A stretch of 22,504 bases of DNA, taken from a virus. Below are positions 18,620-22,504 of this stretch, in pieces (the stretch's first letter is position 1; every line of letters starts with the position of its first letter). The notes under the pieces are model-generated. The model was not told where the DNA came from. It worked only from the letters and a program-made list of their open reading frames with translations, and searched no databases. The stretch lies in IMG/VR virus record IMGVR_UViG_3300043099_000212, positions 1-22,504 of that record; one strand, 5' to 3'. A program made the translations under genes and the position numbers.

Positions 18620-18666
18620 GAAAGTGTCACAGGGTATGTTGCAAGGTCCCTGGTTTCGTGTATTCT
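18609..18666 (+). promoter_or_regulatory. Dyad-hairpin-promoter unit before the 18688 gene
   Basis: GTGCCA-N10-TGTCAC (18609-18630), eight bp, TTGCAA (18639-18644), 16 bp, TATTCT (18661-18666). A CAGGG/CCCTG stem (18630-18652) encloses the -35. The stop TGA of the preceding gene lies in the dyad's central N10. Confidence 0.75.
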
Positions 18667-18687
18667 AACCACAGTTGAGAAACTTCA

Positions 18688-18981
18688 ATGTTCACCACCA
18701 CTGTTTACTTCGGTGCAAACATTCCTGATGCAGGTGAAGTGAATGCAGTAATGTTCTCTTCGTTTTTGAAAGAAATCATTCAAGAAAACCTGACGGGGTT
18801 TACACTCACTGAGGGTTATGGTTGTTGGAATGGTGAATACGAAAAGGTTCGTATTCTCACTGTTATCTCTGAGGAAATGTTGGATGAAGTGTTGATCATT
18901 GCAGACGAGTATAAGAAACAGTTTCGTCAGGAATGTGTCATGGTAAATGTTGTTCAAAACCACGCATTCTGTTTGGTGTGA
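18688..18981 (+). CDS. DUF3574-like small protein (97 aa)
   Basis: MFTTTVYFGANIPDAGEVNA, then FSSFLKEIIQENLTGFTLTE and GYGCWNG: the order strand-YFG-N, helix F-L-E, GFT, G-W resembles the DUF3574 ferredoxin-like layout and short cyanophage relatives I recall. The later part (KKQFRQECVMVNVVQ) provides a further strand. Function unknown. It has its own dyad promoter and CTTCAATG start context. Confidence 0.7.
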   Translation: MFTTTVYFGANIPDAGEVNAVMFSSFLKEIIQENLTGFTLTEGYGCWNGEYEKVRILTVISEEMLDEVLIIADEYKKQFRQECVMVNVVQNHAFCLV

Positions 18982-19036
18982 CAGTCTGACAAGTGGCACA
19001 AGGGGGGTTGCAATGCCCCCCAGACCCTGATACATT
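18978..19036 (+). promoter_or_regulatory. Dyad-hairpin-promoter unit before the 19061 gene
   Basis: GTGACA-N10-TGGCAC (18978-18999), eight bp, TTGCAA (19008-19013), exact 17-bp spacer, TACATT (19031-19036). The -35 box forms the loop of a six-bp G/C stem (19002-19021). The TGA stop of the preceding gene overlaps the left half-site. Confidence 0.8.
19002..19021 (+). terminator. G/C hairpin whose loop carries a -35 box
   Basis: Stem GGGGGG/CCCCCC with loop TTGCAATG. No U-tract follows, so terminator strength is uncertain; it matches the stronger hairpin at 19600 in design. Confidence 0.6.
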
Positions 19037-19060
19037 ACATTCGTCCCTGAGAGACAAACC

Positions 19061-19186
19061 ATGTTTGATGAACTCTGGTCTGAAATCCAAGACATGCCCG
19101 GTGAGATTTTTGACCTTGACATTCCTGAACTTCGTGATGAGAAGTTCGATGTCAATGAGTACCTGAACGCTAACTACGATTACTGA
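19061..19186 (+). CDS. Very small acidic protein (41 aa)
   Basis: MFDELWSEIQDMPGEIFDLD then IPELRDEKFDVNEYLNANYD; heavily acidic, like the 8848 product in size and style. GAGAGACAAACC precedes the ATG. One-base overlap (TGATG) with the next gene. Function unknown. Confidence 0.7.
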   Translation: MFDELWSEIQDMPGEIFDLDIPELRDEKFDVNEYLNANYDY

Positions 19187-19365
19187 TGCCTGAATTGAAT
19201 CCTAAACTGGAAATGTTGTCTGCTCGTGAACAACTCATGGAGGACATTGATTGTATCATCGAAAGTTTTTTTTATGACACTTGGGGTGATGAATACAATG
19301 AAGAACAACAGGAACTGGTGAAGACGCTATGTGATGCTGTCTGCCGTAACTTTCCTTCTAACTGA
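19186..19365 (+). CDS. Small helical protein (59 aa)
   Basis: Starts in TGATG. MPELNPKLEMLSAREQLMED, then DCIIESFFYDTWGDEYNEEQ and LVKTLCDAVCRNFPSN; three helices, three cysteines. Nine bases separate it from the next gene, without a promoter, so the two are probably co-transcribed. Confidence 0.7.
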   Translation: MPELNPKLEMLSAREQLMEDIDCIIESFFYDTWGDEYNEEQQELVKTLCDAVCRNFPSN

Positions 19366-19374
19366 TACAAACTC

Positions 19375-19590
19375 ATGACTCTCACTTCCCAACAACTTGA
19401 CCAACTCATTGAAAACTACGCTGAGCGTATTGTTGATGAGATGGACGTTAAGTGTTTGATTCAGTTTGCGTATGATACGATTGTTGAGAACTTCGCAGGT
19501 AAATCTGAGGAGGATGTTCTCACTGAGATTTCGTATGTGTATGATGAAGATGTGATTCAAGAACTGATTGAGAGTGTGACAGTTGAATAA
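19375..19590 (+). CDS. Small acidic helical protein (71 aa)
   Basis: MTLTSQQLDQLIENYAERIV then VKCLIQFAYDTIVENFAGKS and EDVLTEISYVYDEDVIQELI. Similar in plan to the 18407 product. The terminal VTVE and TAA stop fall inside the next dyad. Ribosome site weak. Confidence 0.7.
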   Translation: MTLTSQQLDQLIENYAERIVDEMDVKCLIQFAYDTIVENFAGKSEEDVLTEISYVYDEDVIQELIESVTVE

Positions 19591-19634
19591 GTGGCACAAG
19601 GGGGGTTGCGTCCCCCCTTTTTTCGTGCAATACT
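19576..19634 (+). promoter_or_regulatory. Dyad-terminator-promoter unit before the 19658 gene
   Basis: GTGACA-N10-TGGCAC (19576-19597), eight bp, -35 TTGCGT (19606-19611) as the exact hairpin loop, 17 bp, -10 AATACT (19629-19634) with TG one base upstream. The clearest example of the compressed design. Confidence 0.8.
19600..19623 (+). terminator. Intrinsic terminator with -35 box in its loop
   Basis: GGGGGG (19600-19605), loop TTGCGT, CCCCCC (19612-19617), then six T. A textbook intrinsic terminator for the 19061-19590 transcript; the loop doubles as the -35 of the following promoter. Confidence 0.88.
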
Positions 19635-19645
19635 AAGATCACAAA

Positions 19646-19662
19646 CAAAGGGATCTGATGAC
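19646..19662 (+). repeat. Leader/start repeat, copy 1
   Basis: CAAAGGGATCTGATGAC, covering ribosome site, start codon and second codon start, is identical to 22134-22150 in front of an unrelated gene. Confidence 0.8.
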
Positions 19663-20017
19663 TTACAAATGCCCCCGTTGTTCCACATTCGTGAAAGATT
19701 GGGAAGGTGATGATCCTAAATGTGGTTTTGATGAGAATGGTAACTTTCTAGAACGCAACTGGTGTTGTGCAACTCTCACCGCATTGCGTGAGATGGCAGA
19801 AGAGAATGAAGTGTGGTGTGATGATCATTATATGGCGATTGTGAGTCGTTCTGATGTTGGTCACGGTGTTCTCAGTTGGTATAAGCATCGTGGGCAAACT
19901 GATGATTTTCGTGATAGAAACTTTGAACGTGGCACGTTATATTATGCTCAGCAACTTCTGGGTGATGTAGAACCTGATTTTAGTGGTTGGGAAAATGTAA
20001 ATCTGGATGACTTGTGA
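19658..20017 (+). CDS. Zinc-ribbon-like protein (119 aa)
   Basis: N-terminal CPRC (Cys5, Cys8), then Cys22 and the pair Cys36-Cys37 (NWCCATL) suggest one zinc site. The rest is a compact alpha/beta region (ALREMAEENEVWCDDHYMAI, GVLSWYKHRGQTDDFRDRNF) and an acidic tail. Might bind nucleic acid through the ribbon; not established. Strong AAGGGATC ribosome site; its TGA overlaps the next dyad. Confidence 0.75.
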   Translation: MTYKCPRCSTFVKDWEGDDPKCGFDENGNFLERNWCCATLTALREMAEENEVWCDDHYMAIVSRSDVGHGVLSWYKHRGQTDDFRDRNFERGTLYYAQQLLGDVEPDFSGWENVNLDDL

Positions 20018-20072
20018 CAGTTGAGGAACTGTCACACACCCCCTTGCAGACCTCCTTTTTTCGTGCAATACT
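20014..20072 (+). promoter_or_regulatory. Dyad-promoter unit before the ligase-like gene
   Basis: GTGACA-N10-TGTCAC (20014-20035) with extended perfect nine-bp arms GTGACAGTT/AACTGTCAC. Eight bp later TTGCAG (20044-20049), 17 bp, AATACT (20067-20072). A T-run (20056-20061) precedes the -10 as in the 19600 terminator, but the G/C stem is lost. ATG 20079 is six bases on, implying a leaderless mRNA. Confidence 0.75.
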
Positions 20073-20078
20073 AACAGT

Positions 20079-20975
20079 ATGAAAAACACACACCTCGAAC
20101 ACCCCGAAGATACCATCCTGACGGGTGACCTTTCGGTTCTTGATTGGTTCACTGCAAAGGGTCATCTTTCTGTGAAGATTGATGGTGCTCCTGCTATCGT
20201 GTGGGGTATTGACCCTGCCACGGGTACATTTTTCGTGGGCACCAAAGCAGTCTTTAACAAGAAAAAGATTCGTATTGCTCACTCTCACGAAGAGGTAGAT
20301 GCATTTTATGATGGCAACGTTGCACAGATTCTGCACTGTTGCTTTGATAGTCTGCCCCGTACTGAGACAATCTATCAGGCAGACTTCATCGGGTTTGGTG
20401 GACTGAATGAGTACACTTCCAACACCATTACCTATCAGTTCGGTGACATTGTAACGCAAAGCATCATCATCGCTCCGCACACTTGCTATTATGCTGAGAG
20501 CGATCTTCGTGACGCTGTTGCATTCCCTGACCGTGCTATCTGGAATGATACTGAGCACGTGAAGTTCGTGAAACCGAATGCATACATCCTGCACAATCAG
20601 GAGTCGTTCGCTGATGTTGAAGAGGTCTGCAACTTTGCCCGTCAAATGGCAACCACTGCCACCTTTGTGAGTGATAAGGAAGCGACAAAGATCAAACAAC
20701 AGATCAATGCCTGCATTCGTGCTGGTGAAGAAGTCAACCCCAAAGACTTTGATTGTGACATTAACCTGCTGCGTCTGTGGGCATTGGTGAAGTCTATCAA
20801 AGATGATTGTTTGTTCCTCTGCCGCAATGATGGTCCTGCCGCTTACATTAACGGCAACCGAATTGATGCCGAAGGTTATGTCATGACCAATGAGTTTGGT
20901 ATGTTCAAACTGGTCAATCGTGAGGTCTTCGCTTATCATAACTTCAACAGCGGACGCTTTCAGTGTGCCAGTTGA
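20079..20975 (+). CDS. Ligase-family nucleotidyltransferase (298 aa)
   Basis: Shows the covalent nucleotidyltransferase motifs of ATP-dependent DNA/RNA ligases in order: motif I K33-I-D-G36 in LSVKIDGAPAIVWG (Lys33 would carry AMP), FFVGTKAVFNKKK (51-63), motif III-like YQADFIGFGG (99-108), motif IV EGYV (265-268) and motif V FKLVNR (276-281). The N-terminal THLEHPED is typical of a phage family I recall as DUF6267-like, annotated as a possible ligase. Likely seals or caps nucleic-acid ends, for example RNA repair after host tRNA cleavage; substrate unknown. The start is fixed by the conserved N-terminus despite being almost at the transcription start. The last residues C-A-S come from the next dyad. 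Confidence 0.82.
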   Translation: MKNTHLEHPEDTILTGDLSVLDWFTAKGHLSVKIDGAPAIVWGIDPATGTFFVGTKAVFNKKKIRIAHSHEEVDAFYDGNVAQILHCCFDSLPRTETIYQADFIGFGGLNEYTSNTITYQFGDIVTQSIIIAPHTCYYAESDLRDAVAFPDRAIWNDTEHVKFVKPNAYILHNQESFADVEEVCNFARQMATTATFVSDKEATKIKQQINACIRAGEEVNPKDFDCDINLLRLWALVKSIKDDCLFLCRNDGPAAYINGNRIDAEGYVMTNEFGMFKLVNREVFAYHNFNSGRFQCAS

Positions 20976-21024
20976 ATAGGTGGCACACTGCCACCCCCGA
21001 TCCTGCCGCCTGACCCCTTATACT
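20965..21024 (+). promoter_or_regulatory. Dyad-promoter unit before the 21052 gene
   Basis: The strongest dyad: perfect ten-bp arms CAGTGTGCCA/TGGCACACTG (20961-20990) around ten bases. The -10 TATACT (21019-21024) lies 32 bp after the core and is directly preceded by CTGACCCCT, also present before the -10 at 21821 and 22360. No good -35. Confidence 0.75.
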
Positions 21025-21051
21025 GGTTTCATACCAAACGAACCAAACCGA

Positions 21052-21228
21052 ATGCGTTACGATGTGATCTGCCCCTCCGCTCCCTGGGAGAACACGACCA
21101 CTGATGAGGATCGCGCCTACGATCTGTGCTACAGTCTGTCTGAGGATTACGGTTACTGTGAGATCCGTTGCAATGGGATTGTGATCGCAGACTATGGCAA
21201 CCCTGCCACCTTTCTGGGGTGGCGGTGA
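21052..21228 (+). CDS. Small hypothetical protein (58 aa)
   Basis: ATG 21052 is 28 bases past its -10. MRYDVICPSAPWENTTTDED, then LCYSLSEDYGYCEIRCNGIV and IADYGNPATFLGWR: an alpha/beta unit with four cysteines. Codons are clearly GC-richer than in the 5' array. Function unknown. Confidence 0.75.
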   Translation: MRYDVICPSAPWENTTTDEDRAYDLCYSLSEDYGYCEIRCNGIVIADYGNPATFLGWR

Positions 21229-21261
21229 CGCCCTCCCTTTTTTGCGATGCTTTTTATAATT
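21203..21261 (+). promoter_or_regulatory. Degenerate dyad and promoter before a non-coding stretch
   Basis: CTGCCA-N11-TGGCGG (21203-21225) overlaps the end of the 21052 gene; TATAAT at 21256-21261 follows 30 bp later. No ORF starts downstream for 240 bases, so the transcript may be a non-coding RNA covering the element at 21275. Confidence 0.5.
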
Positions 21262-21274
21262 TAAGGCTGCTCCC

Positions 21275-21334
21275 GTGGCGACCTTTTTCATCCTCAGGGA
21301 TACCCCGCCCCTCCTTCGCTTGTGACCTTATCAT
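21275..21334 (+). other. Repeated non-coding element, copy 2
   Basis: Aligns with 18236-18298 through GTGGCGA, TTTTC/TTTTTC, CAGGGATACC, CCCCTC and TTGT. TATAAT at 21256-21261 would start transcription just before it, consistent with a short RNA. Identity is too high for chance but no fold is obvious. Confidence 0.55.
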
Positions 21335-21365
21335 AGAGCCCCAGCACCCCCTGACCAGCCACCCT

Positions 21366-21424
21366 GTGCCACTTTTTGAACTGGCACAGACCCCGTTGAT
21401 CTGACCCCCAGCCCGTGCCATACT
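21366..21424 (+). promoter_or_regulatory. Dyad-promoter unit before the 21505 gene
   Basis: GTGCCA-N10-TGGCAC (21366-21387, arms eight bp), eight bp, TTGATC (21396-21401), exact 17-bp spacer, CATACT (21419-21424). The N10 here (CTTTTTGAAC) is the inverted-orientation version of the usual GTT...AAG centre. Confidence 0.75.
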
Positions 21425-21430
21425 ATGTTC

Positions 21431-21504
21431 ACCAGGGGGGAGGAAAGAGGACCCCCCAAGGGCAGAGGTGAGGACTGCCCACCCCAAAGCATTTCAATCG
21501 ACCC
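21431..21504 (+). promoter_or_regulatory. Structured 5' leader
   Basis: Two consecutive hairpins: GGGGGG (21435-21440)/CCCCCC (21452-21457) and GGGCAG (21460-21465)/CTGCCC (21475-21480), each with a purine-rich loop. At about 75 bases it is much longer than neighbouring leaders and may control translation or protect the mRNA. Confidence 0.5.
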
Positions 21505-21651
21505 ATGGCACTGACCCGCTACGAAGTCCGCTACCAGGTCCCCTACAACAATTGTGAGTGGCGGTCGCAATGGTTCCCCACCCTTGACGAAGCGGAACGC
21601 ATGGTAGAATTCTACCGCTCCTGTGGTTCCCCCGCTCACCTGGCACCATGA
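21505..21651 (+). CDS. Small hypothetical protein (48 aa)
   Basis: MALTRYEVRYQVPYNNCEWR, then WFPTLDEAERMVEFYRSCGS: strand, strand, helix. The AERMVEFYRSCG helix resembles short phage proteins of unknown role. No clear Shine-Dalgarno. Overlaps the next gene (ATGA). GC-rich codons. Confidence 0.7.
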   Translation: MALTRYEVRYQVPYNNCEWRSQWFPTLDEAERMVEFYRSCGSPAHLAP

Positions 21652-21815
21652 TCAAAGCCCTGACCCGTTCCCGCTCCGCAGACTTCCACCGTGCTACCAT
21701 GCTCCGCCTGACCGTTGGTGCTCTGCTGCTGTGGTTGCTCTGGGAACCGATTCGCCCCGTCCGCCATGTGACAGCTCAGGCACTGTACACTGCAGGCGAC
21801 CTGATCGCCCGCTGA
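21648..21815 (+). CDS. Small single-span membrane protein (55 aa)
   Basis: Membrane span at 19-35 (LRLTVGALLLWLLWEPI) after a basic N-terminus, then an outer RPVRHVTAQALYTAGDLIA. I recall similar LRLTVG-LLWLLW cyanophage proteins. An internal ATG at 21699 is a possible alternative start. HVTAQALYT is encoded by a degenerate dyad, and the stop TGA is part of CTGACCCCT. Confidence 0.75.
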   Translation: MIKALTRSRSADFHRATMLRLTVGALLLWLLWEPIRPVRHVTAQALYTAGDLIAR

Positions 21816-21826
21816 CCCCTTACAAT
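21768..21826 (+). promoter_or_regulatory. Degenerate dyad and promoter before the 21851 gene
   Basis: GTGACA-N10-TGTACA (21768-21789) in coding sequence, then 31 bp to TACAAT (21821-21826), immediately preceded by CTGACCCCT. Confidence 0.6.
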
Positions 21827-21850
21827 ACTCTCAGTTCACAAGCGAACCAC

Positions 21851-22102
21851 ATGAAAGTCCAGCAAGTCGGCAGCAACCAAACCGAGGTGACCCTGGCAGA
21901 CGGGACCTGCATCCTGTTCTCCTATGATCAACCCGTCGCCGCCATCGTCCCTGGCAAGGGTTGGATCCGCACCGCTTACCAGTGGAGCGCCACCACCACG
22001 AAGCACGTTAACGCCTGGATTCGCAAGCATCGCGGCAACTACGTGATCGATGAGGTCGCCCGTGTGCCACAATGGGATCTGGATCAGTTGGTGGCGTTCT
22101 GA
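21851..22102 (+). CDS. Conserved small phage protein (83 aa)
   Basis: ATG 21851 lies 24 bases past its -10; the longer frame from 21623 predates transcription. MKVQQVGSNQTEVTLADGTC, then LFSYDQPVAAIVPGKGWIRT and TTTKHVNAWIRKH form a beta-rich domain. I recognise SYxxPVAA-VPG-G-xxT ... T-HVNxW from many phage and some bacterial hypotheticals. Function unknown. The C-terminal VPQWDLDQ coincides with the next dyad. Confidence 0.8.
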   Translation: MKVQQVGSNQTEVTLADGTCILFSYDQPVAAIVPGKGWIRTAYQWSATTTKHVNAWIRKHRGNYVIDEVARVPQWDLDQLVAF

Positions 22103-22122
22103 GGGGCGCCACCCCCTACAAT
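22064..22122 (+). promoter_or_regulatory. Dyad-promoter unit before the 22146 gene
   Basis: GTGCCA-N10-TGGATC (22064-22085) in coding sequence, 31 bp to TACAAT (22117-22122). GGGGC and CCACCCCC in between could pair weakly. Confidence 0.6.
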
Positions 22123-22133
22123 AGGATCAACCG

Positions 22134-22150
22134 CAAAGGGATCTGATGAC
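22134..22150 (+). repeat. Leader/start repeat, copy 2
   Basis: Seventeen bases identical to 19646-19662, spanning ribosome site and start codon. Confidence 0.8.
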
Positions 22151-22346
22151 TGACGCTCAAAAGATTGAGGCACTGACTGATCTCCTCTCCACTGTGATTA
22201 ATACTTTGGAACTCACAAAGTATGACATTGAGGATGTAACTGAGTCTCACAATGTAGTGGTCAAAGCTGATGCTTACCACCAGCAGATGATCGACATTCT
22301 TCACGGTGTGCCAGATGAGGAAGTGGCACAAAGCACCGCCGCCTGA
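22146..22346 (+). CDS. Small hypothetical protein (66 aa)
   Basis: MTDAQKIEALTDLLSTVINT, then LELTKYDIEDVTESHNVVVK; helical with an acidic middle. The ribosome site AAAGGGATC is strong. The C-terminal GVPDEEVAQSTAA contains the peptide imposed by a perfect dyad; compare VPAGQVAQ in the methylase. Confidence 0.75.
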   Translation: MTDAQKIEALTDLLSTVINTLELTKYDIEDVTESHNVVVKADAYHQQMIDILHGVPDEEVAQSTAA

Positions 22347-22365
22347 CCCCCTGACCCCTTACAAT
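22308..22365 (+). promoter_or_regulatory. Dyad-promoter unit before the 22389 gene
   Basis: Perfect GTGCCA-N10-TGGCAC (22308-22329) wholly in coding sequence, then 30 bp to TACAAT (22360-22365), preceded by CTGACCCC twice (22343-22350 and 22351-22358). The TGA stop of the previous gene is in the first copy. Confidence 0.75.
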
Positions 22366-22388
22366 ACTTTCAGTTCAACCGAAACCCC

Positions 22389-22504
22389 ATGACCTACGCT
22401 CAGATCACCGCCTCCGAACTGACCGCCTCTCAGGCACGGTCCGCCATCTATGATCTGGCAGACCTCTACTCCTGGGAGACCATCGCCACTGAGATGATCT
22501 CCCG
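22389..22504 (+). CDS. Hypothetical protein, 3' truncated by window edge
   Basis: ATG 22389 lies 23 bases past its -10. The open frame MTYAQITASELTASQARSAI, then YDLADLYSWETIATEMIS, runs off the window. Helical and Ala-rich; unrecognised from 38 residues. Confidence 0.7.
   Translation, partial: MTYAQITASELTASQARSAIYDLADLYSWETIATEMIS

Larger units (their letters stand above)
21229..21504 (+). other. Intergenic region with no gene
   Basis: 276 bases holding a promoter (21256), the second copy of a non-coding repeat (21275-21334), a dyad promoter (21366-21424) and a structured leader. ORFs in other frames here lack starts and family-like sequence. Confidence 0.65.

Noticed and set aside
18994-19013. 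TGGCAC ... TTGC resembling a sigma54 promoter (-24/-12)
   Set aside because: The gap between TGGCAC and TTGC is eight bases here and at 18343, 19592 and 21382 (TTGATC in the last), not the five of sigma54 sites. Cyanobacteria are not known to use sigma54, and TTGC sits 16-17 bp before a -10 box.
20014-20035. CRP (TGTGA-N6-TCACA) or NtcA (GTA-N8-TAC) site
   Set aside because: The half-sites are six bases separated by ten, consistently across copies; neither known spacing fits.
20944-21291. Minus-strand ORFs overlapping the ligase gene and the GC-rich end
   Set aside because: They are opposite-strand shadows with low-complexity or arginine/serine-rich translations and no ribosome sites or promoters.
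1-22504. tRNA or rRNA genes
   Set aside because: No cloverleaf-like GTTCRANYC/T-arm context or rRNA-like sequence was found on reading either strand by eye; a tRNA covariance scan would be decisive.

Overview
The window looks like the early/accessory region of a large tailed cyanophage, most likely a T4-like myovirus of Synechococcus or a close relative. The grounds are: very dense packing of small genes almost all on the + strand; ATGA-type start/stop overlaps; a cp12-type Calvin-cycle inhibitor gene; and many short proteins whose sequences I recognise from memory as cyanomyovirus conserved hypotheticals. No structural, tRNA or rRNA gene is visible. I cannot name the phage.

Layout. (1) 1-7775 is one uninterrupted, AT-rich run of about 30 small genes with no convincing internal promoter or terminator. 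Successive genes overlap by 1, 4 or 8 bases, which points to a long co-transcribed, translationally coupled array. Recognisable members are a Cys-rich zinc-knuckle-like protein, a cupin-like protein and a protein with an AbrB/SpoVT-like tail. (2) 7776-13950 holds cp12, an HExxH metallopeptidase, a Dam-type DNA adenine methylase preceded by a possible nuclease, a membrane/secreted pair, and short genes that now have individual promoters. (3) 13947-16563 returns to overlapping genes, including a HicA-like domain protein, several small membrane proteins and out-of-frame overlapping ORFs. (4) 16542-18215 is a foreign-looking AT-rich insert: a GIY-YIG endonuclease on the minus strand, then a regulatory cassette of three well-formed sigma70-type promoters, an array of 11-bp TCTCGWCGAGA palindromes and two small genes. 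Both ends of the cassette carry the same inverted-repeat arms. (5) 18216-22504 becomes progressively GC-richer; nearly every gene or gene pair has its own promoter. It includes a ligase-family nucleotidyltransferase.

The strongest unexplained signal is a 22-bp dyad, GTGMCA-N10-TGKCAC. It lies a fixed 30-32 bp upstream of the -10 box of 17 promoters between 8.3 and 22.4 kb. It persists whether it falls between genes or inside the 3' end of a coding sequence, where it forces similar C-terminal peptides (V-P-x3-V/L-A) onto unrelated proteins. In several copies a terminator-like hairpin follows the dyad, and its loop carries the -35 box (TTGC..) of the next promoter, so dyad, terminator and promoter are compressed into about 60 bp. 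This looks like a phage-wide regulon with its own DNA-binding factor. The TCTCGWCGAGA array looks like a second, independent control system.

Functionally, cp12 fits redirection of host carbon metabolism, the methylase fits protection or marking of phage DNA, and the nucleotidyltransferase fits nucleic-acid repair. Most other genes are small and of unknown role. All family assignments were made by eye; no database search was possible.
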